Source: Paraburkholderia fungorum
GTDB taxonomy: Bacteria > Pseudomonadota > Gammaproteobacteria > Burkholderiales > Burkholderiaceae
Direction: 5' to 3'
Assembly (NCBI RefSeq): GCF_900099835.1
Contig: NZ_FNKP01000004.1
Span: forward strand, 62,001-126,000
DNA length: 64,000 bases
The notes below the pieces were generated by a model. It was not told the DNA's origin, made no database searches, and saw only the letters and a list, made by a program, of their open reading frames with translations. Shown here in pieces: positions 10,078-19,827 of the stretch (the stretch's first letter is position 1; each line of letters begins with the position of its first letter). A program made the translations under genes and the position numbers.

Positions 10078-11664
10078 TTATTGCGCGGTGATCGCGTTCG
10101 CCAGCGTCAGCCCATCGGCGCGCGGAACATAGGCATAGCCCTTTCGGGTCACCCAGTAGTTGACGAAATTAAACAGGGGAATCACCGCGAGGTTGTCCAG
10201 CGCCACGCGGGATGCGTCCTGCAGCAACTTCTCCCGCTGCAGGGTATCGACCGTTCGCAGCGCGGTATCGACCTGCTGGTCCAGCGCCGGGTTCGAATAG
10301 CGAGACCAGTTGTACGTGCCTCGAGACTTGCCGGGATCGACAGTGCCAAGCAGGCTGCCGAGAATCGAGCCGGCTTCGAAAGAACTGTTTCCCCAGTTGT
10401 CGATATAAACAGGAACACTCTGGTTGCTTGCCAACTTGATACCGATCGACGTCGGCACAGCATTCACCTTCGTGCGTACCCCGATTCTCGACCACATCTG
10501 CGCGATGGCCTGCGCCACTTCAACGCTATAGGGAACCCGATCGTTCGTTGCAGTCAACGTCAATGAAAATCCGTCCGGATAGCCGGATTCCGCCAGAAGC
10601 TTTTTTGCCGCGACTGGATCGTATTTAGGAACACCAACATCCGACAGCGATGAAAAGACCCCCGGCGGCAAAAACTGGCCCGTCGGCTCTGCCGTGCCGA
10701 ACATGATTTTTGACGCCAATCCGGACCGGTCAATGGCGCCCGAGAGCGCCTTTCTCACGGCGAGATTGGTTAGCGGTGACGGGGTAATCCGGTTCCCGCT
10801 TGCATCCGTTACAGGTTCGGCGTCCGCGCTCGCCTGATAGAACGGCATGACGTAAGCCACGCGCAAACCTTTTGCGGAGAAAAGACGAAAACGGGAGTCG
10901 TTACGCAGGCGTTCGATGTCTTGTGCCGGAGGTGTCTCGGCAACGTCGATGTCGCCGGCAAGGATACTGGTCGTGCGTGTCGCCGCGTTTGTGACGACTT
11001 CGTAAGTCACATGTGCCCACTGTGGCTTTCCGTTCCACCAGTCGTCATTACGCACGAGACTAAGGCGTTCGTTCGTGACGTACTTTTCGAACTTGTACGG
11101 GCCCGTCCCAATCATTGCGCGGCCGGAGTTGTAGTCCGCTGTGGTCGATATTGAACCGGCCTTCTGGGAAACGATTTCGATAAAGCTCAACTGCATCGGC
11201 AAATTCGGCGTGGGCACAGAGGTAGTAATGTGCACGGTCAGGTCATCGACCGACTCCACCTTGACGATCGTATTGATCAAACCAGAAAACCCGCCCGGCG
11301 CGCCCGGAACATTTTTAACCCGATTCAGACTGAAGACCACGTCTTTGGCAGAAAAAAACGACCCATCATGCCAGTGCACTCCCTTTCTTAAATTGAATTC
11401 CCATACGGTGTCCGAGATTGATTTCCAACTCGTTGCAAGTGAGGGCATCAGCCGGCCTGTCGCGTCTCTCGAAACAAGAGGTTCGAAGATGTTCAGCGCG
11501 ACCGTGTGATTAGGCGTCGCGTTGTAGAAATGAGGATCAAGTGAGGTAATAGCAGCAGATAGCCCAATCCGGACTTCCTGCGCTTGTGCCGGCGCAGCGT
11601 AAAGCATCTGCAACCCCGCACATATGAAGGTTAGAAAAATGAGCGAACATCTTGAAATAGACAC
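10078..11664 (-). CDS. Family 5 extracellular solute-binding protein (first gene of operon)
   Basis: The 528-residue product has a Sec-type signal peptide (MSISRCSLIFLTFICAG followed by a cleavage region near APAQAQ) and the SBP_bac_5 pattern TSLDPHFYN, WEFNLRKGVHWHDGSFF. It is the first gene of the ten-gene minus-strand operon. Having two tandem binding proteins of similar length suggests duplication and divergence for related ligands. Expression would start in the gap between 11,665 and 12,057. Confidence 0.9.
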   Translation of the reverse strand: MSISRCSLIFLTFICAGLQMLYAAPAQAQEVRIGLSAAITSLDPHFYNATPNHTVALNIFEPLVSRDATGRLMPSLATSWKSISDTVWEFNLRKGVHWHDGSFFSAKDVVFSLNRVKNVPGAPGGFSGLINTIVKVESVDDLTVHITTSVPTPNLPMQLSFIEIVSQKAGSISTTADYNSGRAMIGTGPYKFEKYVTNERLSLVRNDDWWNGKPQWAHVTYEVVTNAATRTTSILAGDIDVAETPPAQDIERLRNDSRFRLFSAKGLRVAYVMPFYQASADAEPVTDASGNRITPSPLTNLAVRKALSGAIDRSGLASKIMFGTAEPTGQFLPPGVFSSLSDVGVPKYDPVAAKKLLAESGYPDGFSLTLTATNDRVPYSVEVAQAIAQMWSRIGVRTKVNAVPTSIGIKLASNQSVPVYIDNWGNSSFEAGSILGSLLGTVDPGKSRGTYNWSRYSNPALDQQVDTALRTVDTLQREKLLQDASRVALDNLAVIPLFNFVNYWVTRKGYAYVPRADGLTLANAITAQ

Positions 11665-12057
11665 TTTTTAAGTCCCCCGACGAAACGTTGAACGACGACC
11701 CTTTCATTGCGATGGGTACCGTGGAACACATCTGGATACGAAAAAAGTTTTTCACTACAAAATGACTCGAACAAGCAGCTTGGATGCTGACGATGTGTTC
11801 TTTAAACACACCATTTTTCGAACCGGCAACGAGAGGCGACGGCGAATTCAGGTCGCCGTTGGAACGATTGATTGGCTATATGGGATGCGGCCGGTCGCGC
11901 ACGCAACCGGGCCGTTGAAAACATGCTTGAACGAGTTCGCCAGTATGGAGAAATTAAACGCTTGCGACACAGCTGCGTCGCCAAAAGCGACACACTGAAA
12001 TCAACTCGATTTGATGAATTCAGTTCACGTGAATTCGCCTGCCGTGGCGCGGCAAGG
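11665..12057. promoter_or_regulatory. Upstream region of the transporter operon, with an inverted repeat
   Basis: No convincing gene lies here. It separates the aceE stop from the first binding-protein gene, both on the minus strand, so the operon promoter should be here. A perfect inverted repeat GAATTCA-N7-TGAATTC occupies 12016-12036 and could be an operator. It has no T-tract, so it does not look like a terminator. Its position 22-42 bases past the aceE stop leaves both roles possible. Confidence 0.4.
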
Positions 12058-14748
12058 TCAAATCGAAGCCATTCCTATGATGTCCGCCAGACGTTTCTTT
12101 GCCTCGATTTGCACTTCTGCTTCGCAAACTTCAGTGACGCGTAGGCTGGCGTTTACGATCGATTGCGCGTCTACCTCGAAATAGCGACGCAATTCAGCTC
12201 TTGAATCGCTACGGCCGAACCCGTCCGTACCCAACGTGATGTAGCGGCGGCCCTCCGGCACATAGCCGCGCACCAGTTCTGGCAATGCCTTGACGTAGTC
12301 GCAAGCCGCCACGATCGGACCACGTGTTCCGCGCATGTGCTTAGTGAACCAGCAGTCTTGAGTTTCACGCTTGCCGCTTCGCCATTCCCGCTCGCTGCGC
12401 ATACCGTCTCTGGCTAGCTCGACATAGCTGGTCACACTCCAGACGTCGGCGGAGATATGGTGCTTCGACTCAAGCTCTTCAGCAGCCTTCAATACCTCGC
12501 TCATGATCGCGCCGCTGCCAAAGAGTTGCACGCGTCTTTCGAACGGTCCGCCTGCACGAAAACGATACATACCTCTAACGATACCCTCTTGAGAGTCGGC
12601 CACGAAAGTCGGCTGCGGGAGGTTTTCATTAGTGACGGTGATGTAGTAAAACTCATCATGTTGCTCGGTGAGTATGCGTCGCATGCCATAGTCGACGATC
12701 ACCGCAAGCTCACCAGCAAACGATGGATCATAAGCGCGGCACGTGGGAATCGTCGATGCGAGCAGATGGCTCGATCCGTCCTGATGCTGCAATCCCTCAC
12801 CCCCGAGCGTGGTTCGGCCAGATGTCGCGCCAATCAGAAAGCCTCTGGCTCGCTGGTCCGCTGCCGCCCAGACCAGATCGCCGATCCGCTGAAAGCCAAA
12901 CATGCTGTAGTAGATATAGAACGGCAACATCGCCATACCATGGGTCGCGTAGCTGGTGCCGGCTGCCGTCCACGACGAAAGCGCGCCCGCCTCGGTGATG
13001 CCTTCCTCAAGGATCTGTCCATCGCGCTGCTCGCGATAGGAAAGTATCGACGCGTCGTCTTCCGGCTTGTACAGTTGACCGAAAGGTGCATAGATGCCCA
13101 CTTGACGGAACAGATTAGCCATTCCGAAAGTGCGCGCTTCGTCTGCGACGATCGGCACGATTCTCGGACCCACAACCGTGTCTTTCAGTAACGCGCCAAG
13201 CTGCCGCACAAACGCGGTCGTGGTGCTCATGACCTTGCCGTCCGCGTTCAGGGAAAAGGCAGCCACGCTTTCAAGGTCTGGCACTGCCAGCGATTCGGAT
13301 GAAGCACGGCGCTGCGGAAGGTGACCGCCAAGTGCTTCTCGACGATCGAGCATGTAGCGCAGTTCATCGCTGTCCGTTGGGAGCCGGTAGAAGCACGCAT
13401 CCGAGACTTGCGCATCAGTCAACGGAAGATTGAATCGGTCCCTGAAGGCGAGTAGATCGTCTTTGTCCAACTTTTTCTGTTGATGTGTCGTCATGCGGCC
13501 TTGGGCTATAGCACCCATGCCGTAACCCTTCATCGTTTTGGCCAGAATGACCGACGGCTTGCCATTCCGGACCGTCGCAGCAGCAAACGCCGCATGAATC
13601 TTGACGGGGTCGTGACCGCCACGTCTAAGCGACGCAATATCGTCATCTGAGAGTGAATCGACCAGCGCTTTGAGCTCCGGCGAACGGCTGAAGAAAGTCT
13701 CGCGATTGAAGGCGCCGTCGTTTGCAGACAGCGTCTGGAATTCACCATCTACCGTGCTCGCGAAAATGCCCTCAAGCACACGGTCATGATCCCTTGCGAA
13801 CAACGCGTCCCACTCCGATCCCCATAGACACTTAAAGACATTCCAGCCAGCCCCGGCGAACAACGCTTCAAGTTCGTCGATGACGCGTCCGTTCCCCCGC
13901 ACCGGGCCATCCAACCTCTGCAGATTGCAATTGATCACAAATACGCAATTGTCCAGCTTCTCTCGGGCCGCGAGCGTCAACGCACAGGTTGACTCGGGCT
14001 CGTCCATCTCGCCATCACCGAAGAATCCCCATACCCGCCGCTCACCTGCCTGTTTCAGTCCGCGATTCTCCAGATAGCGGATAAACCGCGCCTGATAGAT
14101 GGCGTTGAGCGGACCCAGACCCATCGAGCCCGTCGGAAACTGCCAGAAATCAGGCATCAGATAGGGATGCGGATAAGAGCTTAGGCCACGGACACCCTTG
14201 CTGCTAGCGACGATCTCCTGTCGATAGTGGCCTAAAGACTCCTCAGAGATTCTGCCCTCCAGAAACGCACGCGCGTACACACCAGGCGCCGAATGCGCCT
14301 GAAAGAAAACAAGGTCTCCTCCTTCTGGCGAATCGGGGCCACGAAAAAAGTGCTCGTAGCCGACTTCGAAGAGGTCGGCTGCCGACGCATAGCTCGCGAT
14401 ATGCCCACCGAGCTCCCCTTGTGCCCGATTTGCCCTCACGACCATGGCAAGTGCATTCCAGCGCGATATGGCGGAAATGCGTGCCTCAAGCGCAAGATTT
14501 CCGGGATACGCCGGCTGCTCTTCCACGCCAACCGTATTGATGTAGGGCGATACCAAAGGAGGCCGCCAGCCAACTTTCCGCGTACGCGCATGGGCAAGCA
14601 ATGCGTCGAGCAACGTTCGCGCTCGGGCCTTGCCATCTTCTTTTCCCCATGCATGTAGCACGCCGTCAAGTGCATCGCACCACTCCTTAAGTTCGCCCGG
14701 ATCCGGGTCGGGCGTCGTTGCTTCGGGTGCGTCATCCTGTCTTGCCAT
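12058..14748 (-). CDS. aceE: Pyruvate dehydrogenase E1 component, homodimeric type
   Basis: With the start at ATG 14748 the protein has 896 residues, close to E. coli AceE (887). That ATG has GGGAG seven bases upstream; an open frame continues to 14814 but without a better site. The thiamine-diphosphate motif GDGEMDEPES...NCNLQRLDGP is present, and the overall pattern is that of homodimeric E1, which decarboxylates a 2-oxo acid and acetylates the E2 lipoyl domain. No E2 (aceF) or E3 (lpd) gene follows, so it must borrow them from elsewhere. It lies 72 bp downstream of acdS on the same strand. Since ACC deaminase makes 2-oxobutyrate, a substrate E1 enzymes can accept, this paralog may serve that product (inference). 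Confidence 0.93.
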   Translation of the reverse strand: MARQDDAPEATTPDPDPGELKEWCDALDGVLHAWGKEDGKARARTLLDALLAHARTRKVGWRPPLVSPYINTVGVEEQPAYPGNLALEARISAISRWNALAMVVRANRAQGELGGHIASYASAADLFEVGYEHFFRGPDSPEGGDLVFFQAHSAPGVYARAFLEGRISEESLGHYRQEIVASSKGVRGLSSYPHPYLMPDFWQFPTGSMGLGPLNAIYQARFIRYLENRGLKQAGERRVWGFFGDGEMDEPESTCALTLAAREKLDNCVFVINCNLQRLDGPVRGNGRVIDELEALFAGAGWNVFKCLWGSEWDALFARDHDRVLEGIFASTVDGEFQTLSANDGAFNRETFFSRSPELKALVDSLSDDDIASLRRGGHDPVKIHAAFAAATVRNGKPSVILAKTMKGYGMGAIAQGRMTTHQQKKLDKDDLLAFRDRFNLPLTDAQVSDACFYRLPTDSDELRYMLDRREALGGHLPQRRASSESLAVPDLESVAAFSLNADGKVMSTTTAFVRQLGALLKDTVVGPRIVPIVADEARTFGMANLFRQVGIYAPFGQLYKPEDDASILSYREQRDGQILEEGITEAGALSSWTAAGTSYATHGMAMLPFYIYYSMFGFQRIGDLVWAAADQRARGFLIGATSGRTTLGGEGLQHQDGSSHLLASTIPTCRAYDPSFAGELAVIVDYGMRRILTEQHDEFYYITVTNENLPQPTFVADSQEGIVRGMYRFRAGGPFERRVQLFGSGAIMSEVLKAAEELESKHHISADVWSVTSYVELARDGMRSEREWRSGKRETQDCWFTKHMRGTRGPIVAACDYVKALPELVRGYVPEGRRYITLGTDGFGRSDSRAELRRYFEVDAQSIVNASLRVTEVCEAEVQIEAKKRLADIIGMASI

Positions 14749-14820
14749 CGTCGTGCTCCCAGATTCGTGGTCTGTGTCCATCGCGCCCAATTGCCGTCGG
14801 CGATCGGGCGCCACAGGTTA

Positions 14821-15837
14821 TCAACCGTCCTTGAACAGGAAGCTGTATGCGTTCAGTGCAGGCGCGCCGCCGAGGTGCGCATACAAAACCTTCGAGCCTT
14901 CCGGAAACTCGCCTAGACGAACCATATCGACCATGCCCTGCATCGACTTGCCTTCGTATACCGGGTCGGTCATCATGCCCTCCAGTCTGGCGCTCAGCCT
15001 GATGGCCTCGAGCGTTTGCTCTGACGGAAGCCCGTATTCGGGACCGCCGTATCGAGTGTCCAGTACCACGTCTGAATCGTGGATGGGTCGACCGAGTTGA
15101 ACCAGATCAGCGGTATGACGCGCGATCCGAAGGATCTGATCGCGGGTCTGTTCGGGCTTGGCGGAAGCGTCAATGCCTATGACTTTGTCGGCCCGGCCAT
15201 CCGCCGCGAAGCCGACAACCATGCCCGCCTGGGTGCTGCCGGTCACGGAACAGACCACGATGTAGTCGAACTTGAAGCCCAGTTCCGCCTCCTGCGCCCG
15301 GACCTCCTCCGCAAAGCCAACAAATCCTAGTCCACCCAGTCGATGCTCCGAACATCCCGCGGGAATCGGATAAGGCTTGCCACCCGCGTCCCGAACACTC
15401 TGCATAGCCTGTTCCCAGCTTGGCCGGATGCCGATGTCGAAGCCATCGCTGACGAGACGTACATCAGCGCCGAGCATACGTGACATCTGAATATTGCCGA
15501 CGCGGTCGTAGACAGCGTCCGAGTAATTAACCCAGTTCTCCTGCACCAGCACGCACTTCAGCCCAAGATGGGCCGCGACGGCCGCCACCTGTCTGGTTTG
15601 ATTCGACTGGATTCCTCCGATCGAAACGAGCGTATCGGCGCCTTGATCCAGCGCGTCAGGAATGATGTATTCCAGCTTTCGCGTCTTGTTGCCTCCAAAA
15701 GCGAGACCGCTGTTGCAGTCTTCACGCTTGGCATAAAGGTGCACTTTGCCACCTAGGGCTTCACTAAGCCTGGGCAGCGCATGAATAGGTGTGTGCCCAA
15801 AGGTAAGTTTATGGCGGGGGAATTGACTGAGGTTCAC
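14821..15837 (-). CDS. acdS: 1-aminocyclopropane-1-carboxylate deaminase
   Basis: This 338-residue PLP enzyme opens the ring of ACC, the plant ethylene precursor, giving 2-oxobutyrate and ammonia. It has the residues known for genuine ACC deaminase at the reference positions: Lys51 (PLP lysine, [10 protein letters not shown]), Ser78, Tyr268, Tyr294, Glu295 (DPVYEG) and Leu322. The Glu295/Leu322 pair separates it from D-cysteine desulfhydrases. Translation starts at GTG 15837 with GGAG seven bases upstream. The Lrp-type regulator is divergent 188 bp away. The gene points to a plant-associated lifestyle. Confidence 0.96.
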   Translation of the reverse strand: MNLSQFPRHKLTFGHTPIHALPRLSEALGGKVHLYAKREDCNSGLAFGGNKTRKLEYIIPDALDQGADTLVSIGGIQSNQTRQVAAVAAHLGLKCVLVQENWVNYSDAVYDRVGNIQMSRMLGADVRLVSDGFDIGIRPSWEQAMQSVRDAGGKPYPIPAGCSEHRLGGLGFVGFAEEVRAQEAELGFKFDYIVVCSVTGSTQAGMVVGFAADGRADKVIGIDASAKPEQTRDQILRIARHTADLVQLGRPIHDSDVVLDTRYGGPEYGLPSEQTLEAIRLSARLEGMMTDPVYEGKSMQGMVDMVRLGEFPEGSKVLYAHLGGAPALNAYSFLFKDG

Positions 15838-16025
15838 GTACGCTCTCCGATCTGATGGGGCACTGGAAAAAGACGCTATATGTTCGCGTCATTGCACTTA
15901 CAAATCGTATAGAAAAGAGGACGAAACGTGGTTGCGAAGAATAATGGATAGATAGACTATCGTTTAGTTAAAGTCGCAGTTTTGCTGATCACAATATCTT
16001 TCCTTCTCTCATAGGCGAAATAAAA
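15838..16025. promoter_or_regulatory. acdS-acdR divergent promoter region
   Basis: The 188-bp gap between the divergent acdS and acdR genes must hold both promoters and the binding site of the regulator. An exact palindrome GATAG-A-CTATC lies at 15951-15961, inside an AT-richer stretch with repeated GATA words. In known systems the Lrp-like regulator binds between the two genes and activates acdS with ACC or leucine as effector. The exact box cannot be fixed by eye. Confidence 0.45.
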
Positions 16026-16520
16026 TTGCGTTCGAACAAACAGAAGCCCGTTTTGCCGGGCTCCGAACTAGACCGGATCGATAAGGCCATCCTGCGTGCG
16101 CTTCAGAAAGACGCGTCCATCTCCAACGTCGCACTGGCGGCCAAGGTTGCACTGAGCGCACCCGCCTGCTTACGCCGCGTCGAACGATTGAAGAGCCTTG
16201 GCTTGATTCGCGGAGTCGTTGCGTTGCTGGACGCGGCGGCGCTTGAAGTTGGCATGCTGGTCATCATCGGTGTCGTGCTGGACCGCTCGACACCGGAGTC
16301 TTTCTCCGATTTCGAGAAAGCGGCGCAGAAAATTTCAGGGTGCATGGAGTGTCACGTCGTGACTGGAGAGTTCGACTATTTCATGATGCTTCGCACCCGG
16401 GATAACGACAGCTTCAATCGTCTCCACGCTGAACAGCTTCTGTATTTGCCAGGCGTCCGTCAGATTCGAACGTTTATGGTGCTAAAGCAGGTCTTCTCTA
16501 CGACACAGCTGACTATCTAG
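16026..16520 (+). CDS. acdR: Lrp/AsnC family regulator of ACC deaminase
   Basis: The 164-residue protein has an N-terminal winged helix (LDRIDKAILRALQKDASISN, then LSAPACLRRVERLKSLGLI) and a C-terminal RAM/AsnC ligand domain (GCMECHVVTGEFDYFMMLR). No ATG is available: the start is a TTG at 16026 with an AGGCGA element about eight bases upstream. Its divergent position next to acdS matches AcdR of other ACC-deaminase bacteria, where it activates acdS. Confidence 0.9.
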   Translation: MRSNKQKPVLPGSELDRIDKAILRALQKDASISNVALAAKVALSAPACLRRVERLKSLGLIRGVVALLDAAALEVGMLVIIGVVLDRSTPESFSDFEKAAQKISGCMECHVVTGEFDYFMMLRTRDNDSFNRLHAEQLLYLPGVRQIRTFMVLKQVFSTTQLTI

Positions 16521-16727
16521 AATCGTGCATCGGTTGATCTCGTTCGATCCAGAACCATATTTGAATTCACTTTTCGCCATTCAGTGCACCGAAAGCCTTT
16601 TTGAACAATGACGCTGACAATATGTGCGGCTCACACAACGAGAATTGATATAGATCCTAGATTTTTCGTCGTGGTGAGTGAAAGTGCTGATGAAACGATC
16701 CTTGACGAGGAGCGATTCCGTCAGATG

Positions 16728-16755
16728 AAAAAAAGGCGGCGCATGTAGCGCCGCC
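16728..16755 (-). terminator. Rho-independent terminator, minus strand
   Basis: A perfect 8-bp stem (GGCGGCGC / GCGCCGCC, 16735-16755, 5-base loop) is followed on the minus strand by seven Ts (16734-16728). It would end either the small frame just upstream or the gabT-gabD transcript. Confidence 0.85.
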
Positions 16756-16764
16756 AAACCAATC

Positions 16765-16818
16765 TCAGACAGATTGGGCAACAACGAAGCTTTCGTCCGG
16801 TGTGCCATGTTCTTTCAT
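16765..16818 (-). CDS. Possible 17-residue peptide gene
   Basis: An ATG at 16818 opens a 17-codon frame, MKEHGTPDESFVVAQSV, ending in TGA. GGAG lies ten bases upstream, and an in-frame TGA precedes the region, so it is not the tail of a longer gene in this frame. A strong Rho-independent terminator begins ten bases after the stop. I do not recognise the peptide. It may be a real microprotein, a leader-like frame on a small RNA, or chance. Confidence 0.3.
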   Translation of the reverse strand: MKEHGTPDESFVVAQSV

Positions 16819-17008
16819 TATTATCAGGCTCCGTCTGCGTCACTCCGATACGCAAATCTGCACTCCAGCCTCCTAGGGACAACCTTCCGCTGCAAGCATT
16901 TAGTCAAAGTTCTATGAGTCTCAGCGACGTGCTGGTATGACGAAACCTACGCGTTCCAACTCAGGATCTACGTGACCACCTCATCGACTACACATACACC
17001 AGCCGACA

Positions 17009-18469
17009 TCATGTGACTCCCATACACATATACTTGATCACGAGATAGTCGTCGATTCCGTAATGGGAGCCCTCGCGTCCGAGCCCCGATTGCTTAACGC
17101 CGCCGAATGGCGCGACTTCATTCGAGATCAGCCCGGTGTTGATGCCGACCATTCCATATTCGAGCGCTTCGGCGACCCGCCACACGCGGCTGATATCGCG
17201 GCTATAGAAATACGAGGCGAGACCGAATTCGGTATTGTTGGCCAGCCTCACGACCTCTTCATCCGATGAGAAGCGGAACAGCGGCGCAAGCGGCCCGAAG
17301 GTCTCATCACGCGCGACCTGCATGTCCGAGGTGACGTCCAGAAGCACGGTGGGTTCGAAGAATCCGTGTCCTAACGCGTGACGCTTGCCGCCGGCGACAA
17401 CACGCGCGCCTTTCGCCAGCGCATCTTCAATATGCGACTCGACCTTGCGTACCGCCGCTTCGTTGATCAATGGCCCTTGCGTGACGCCTGCATCGGTGCC
17501 CGCGCCCACCTTCAGTTGTTCGACCGCAACGCGCAACTTGTCGGCGAACGCCTCATAGACCTTCTCGTGCACATAGAAGCGATTCGTGCAGACGCAGGTC
17601 TGACCGCTATTGCGATACTTCGACGCAATCGCACCGGCCACGGCGGCGTCCAGATCGGCATCGTCGAACACGATGAACGGCGCATTGCCACCGAGTTCGA
17701 GCGACACCTTCTTGACTGTCGGCGCGCACTGCGCCATCAGCAGGCGGCCCACCGGCGTCGAACCGGTGAACGACAGCTTGCGCACCACCGGATTACCGGT
17801 CAGCTCGGCACCGATCGCTTTCGGCTCGCCGGTCACGACGTTGAACACGCCGCGCGGCACGCCCGCGCGTTCGGCGAGCACCGCCAGCGCCAATGCGGAC
17901 AGCGGCGTGGCCTCGGCTGGTTTAACGACGATCGGGCAGCCAGCCGCCAACGCCGGGCCGACCTTACGGGTAATCATCGCGGCAGGGAAGTTCCACGGCG
18001 TGATCGCTGCGCAAACACCCACGGGCTCTTTCACGACGACGATCCGTTTGTCGCTGGCCGGCGTGGGAATGGTGTCGCCATAAACCCGCTTGCCTTCTTC
18101 CGCGAACCATTCCAGGAACGATGCCGCGTACTGGATTTCGCCCTTGGCTTCCGCGAGCGGCTTGCCTTGTTCGGTCGTGAGGATCGTCGCCAGATCGTCG
18201 GCGTTTTCCAGCATCAGGTCGTGCCATTTGCGCAGGACCGCGGCGCGTTGCTTCGCCGTGGTCGCTCGCCATGCGGGCCATGCCGCGTTCGCCGCGTCGA
18301 TCGCGTGACGCGTTTCGGCCGCGCCCATCAGCGGCACCGTGGCAATTGTTTCGCCGGTAGCGGGATTGTTGACCGCGAAGGTTGCGCGTGCGTCGGCGGC
18401 TCGCCACTCGCCCGCGATGTACGCACGTGTCTGGAGCAGGGTCGGGTCTTTTAAAACTTGCGTGGTCAT
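17009..18469 (-). CDS. gabD: NAD(P)-dependent succinate-semialdehyde dehydrogenase
   Basis: The 486-residue aldehyde dehydrogenase begins at MTTQVLKDPTLLQ (18469); the frame is open 60 bases further upstream without a good ribosome site. It has the ALDH motifs ITPWNFPAAM, the FTGSTPVG cofactor loop, catalytic Glu in ELGGNAPFIVF and catalytic Cys in NSGQTCVC. It oxidises succinate semialdehyde to succinate, the last step of GABA degradation. It follows gabT on the same strand by about 70 bp, so the two form an operon feeding the TCA cycle. Confidence 0.93.
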   Translation of the reverse strand: MTTQVLKDPTLLQTRAYIAGEWRAADARATFAVNNPATGETIATVPLMGAAETRHAIDAANAAWPAWRATTAKQRAAVLRKWHDLMLENADDLATILTTEQGKPLAEAKGEIQYAASFLEWFAEEGKRVYGDTIPTPASDKRIVVVKEPVGVCAAITPWNFPAAMITRKVGPALAAGCPIVVKPAEATPLSALALAVLAERAGVPRGVFNVVTGEPKAIGAELTGNPVVRKLSFTGSTPVGRLLMAQCAPTVKKVSLELGGNAPFIVFDDADLDAAVAGAIASKYRNSGQTCVCTNRFYVHEKVYEAFADKLRVAVEQLKVGAGTDAGVTQGPLINEAAVRKVESHIEDALAKGARVVAGGKRHALGHGFFEPTVLLDVTSDMQVARDETFGPLAPLFRFSSDEEVVRLANNTEFGLASYFYSRDISRVWRVAEALEYGMVGINTGLISNEVAPFGGVKQSGLGREGSHYGIDDYLVIKYMCMGVT

Positions 18470-18537
18470 TGGATCAAGGTCTTTGTGGTCGTCGAATCGG
18501 AGCGCGGCCTGGAGCCGCACGGCTTCCACTCAGGAAA

Positions 18538-19827
18538 TCAGGCGGTCACGGCGAGGCTTTCGTTGATGACGTCTTCGAGAATGCGCATGCCTTCGTCGAA
18601 CACGGCGTCCTGAATCGTCAGCGGGAACAGGAAGCGCACGACGTTCGAGTAGACCCCGCATACGAGCAGCAGCAAGCCGCGCTCGAGCGCGCTAGCCTGC
18701 ACGCGCTTCGTGAACTCTGCATCCGGCTCGACGCCGCCCGGCCTGCAGAACTCGACCGCCACCATCGCGCCTGGTCCGCGTACGTCCGCGATTTGAGGCA
18801 CAGTTTTCTGCAGTGCGCCGAGCTTCGCTTTGACCCGCTCGCCCAGCACGCTCGCGCGTTCGCACAACTGCTCTTCGTCGATGATGTCGAGCACCGCGTG
18901 CGCAGCAGCGAGTGCCAGCGGATTGCCCGCGTACGTGCCGCCCAGGCCGCCCGGCGCCGCCGCGTCCATCAGGTCGGCGCGGCCCACCACTCCGGAAAGC
19001 GGCATGCCACCCGCGAGGCTCTTCGCGACGGTCATCAGGTCGGGCACCACATCGTAGTGATGCATCGCGAACAGCTTGCCGGTGCGGGCGAATCCCGTCT
19101 GCACTTCATCGGCGATCAGCAGGATGCCGTGCTCGTTGCACAGCTTGCGCAGCGCGCGCACGAATTCGGCCGGCGCCGGGTAGAAGCCGCCTTCGCCCTG
19201 CACCGGTTCGAAGATGATCGCGGCCACGCGCTTCGGATCGATATCGGCCTTGAACAGATACTCGATGGCCTTCAGTGAGTCCGCGGTCGTGACGCCGTGC
19301 AGCGGGTTCGGGAACGGCGCATGGAACACGTCCGACGGGAACGGGCCAAAGCCAAGCTTGTACGGCGCAACCTTGCCGGTGAGCGCCATGCCCATCAGCG
19401 TGCGGCCGTGGAAGCCACCGGTGAAAGCGATCACGCCGGCACGGCCAGTCGCGGCGCGAGCGATCTTGATGGCGTTTTCGACAGCCTCCGCGCCGGTCGT
19501 GAAGAACGCGGTTTTCTTCGGATAGTCGCCCGGCGCGCGCTGGTTAATCTTCTCCGCGAGTTCGACGTACGAGGCGTATGGCACGATCTGATACGCCGTG
19601 TGGGTGAAATGGTCGAGCTGCTCGCGAATCGCGGCGACGATCTTCGGATGACGATGCCCCGTGTTGCACACCGCAATGCCGCCCGCGAAGTCGATGAAAC
19701 GGCGGCCTTCAACGTCCCACAACTCGGCGTTCTCGGCGCGCTCGGCATAAAAATCGCACATCACGCCGACGCCTCGCGGCGTGGCGGCATCCTTGCGGCT
19801 CTTCAGTTCGGCATTCTTGCTGGTCAT
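18538..19827 (-). CDS. gabT: 4-aminobutyrate aminotransferase
   Basis: The 429-residue class III PLP aminotransferase starts at ATG 19827, preceded by AGGAG with an eight-base gap. It has the class signature LLIADEVQTGFARTGK and the PLP lysine in TVAKSLAGGMPLSG. It moves the amino group of GABA to 2-oxoglutarate and yields succinate semialdehyde for GabD next door. The divergent MocR-type regulator shares its promoter region. The assignment to GABA over 5-aminovalerate rests on gabD and gabR context. Confidence 0.93.
   Translation of the reverse strand: MTSKNAELKSRKDAATPRGVGVMCDFYAERAENAELWDVEGRRFIDFAGGIAVCNTGHRHPKIVAAIREQLDHFTHTAYQIVPYASYVELAEKINQRAPGDYPKKTAFFTTGAEAVENAIKIARAATGRAGVIAFTGGFHGRTLMGMALTGKVAPYKLGFGPFPSDVFHAPFPNPLHGVTTADSLKAIEYLFKADIDPKRVAAIIFEPVQGEGGFYPAPAEFVRALRKLCNEHGILLIADEVQTGFARTGKLFAMHHYDVVPDLMTVAKSLAGGMPLSGVVGRADLMDAAAPGGLGGTYAGNPLALAAAHAVLDIIDEEQLCERASVLGERVKAKLGALQKTVPQIADVRGPGAMVAVEFCRPGGVEPDAEFTKRVQASALERGLLLLVCGVYSNVVRFLFPLTIQDAVFDEGMRILEDVINESLAVTA

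Larger units (their letters stand above)
16521..17008. other. Intergenic region between acdR and gabD
   Basis: Apart from the 17-codon reading frame and terminator listed separately, nothing recognisable lies here. The terminator could also end transcripts of the gabT-gabD operon coming from the right. Confidence 0.5.

Noticed and set aside
14821..15837. D-cysteine desulfhydrase as the identity of the PLP enzyme
   Set aside because: Glu295 and Leu322 together with Lys51, Ser78, Tyr268 and Tyr294 favour true ACC deaminase.
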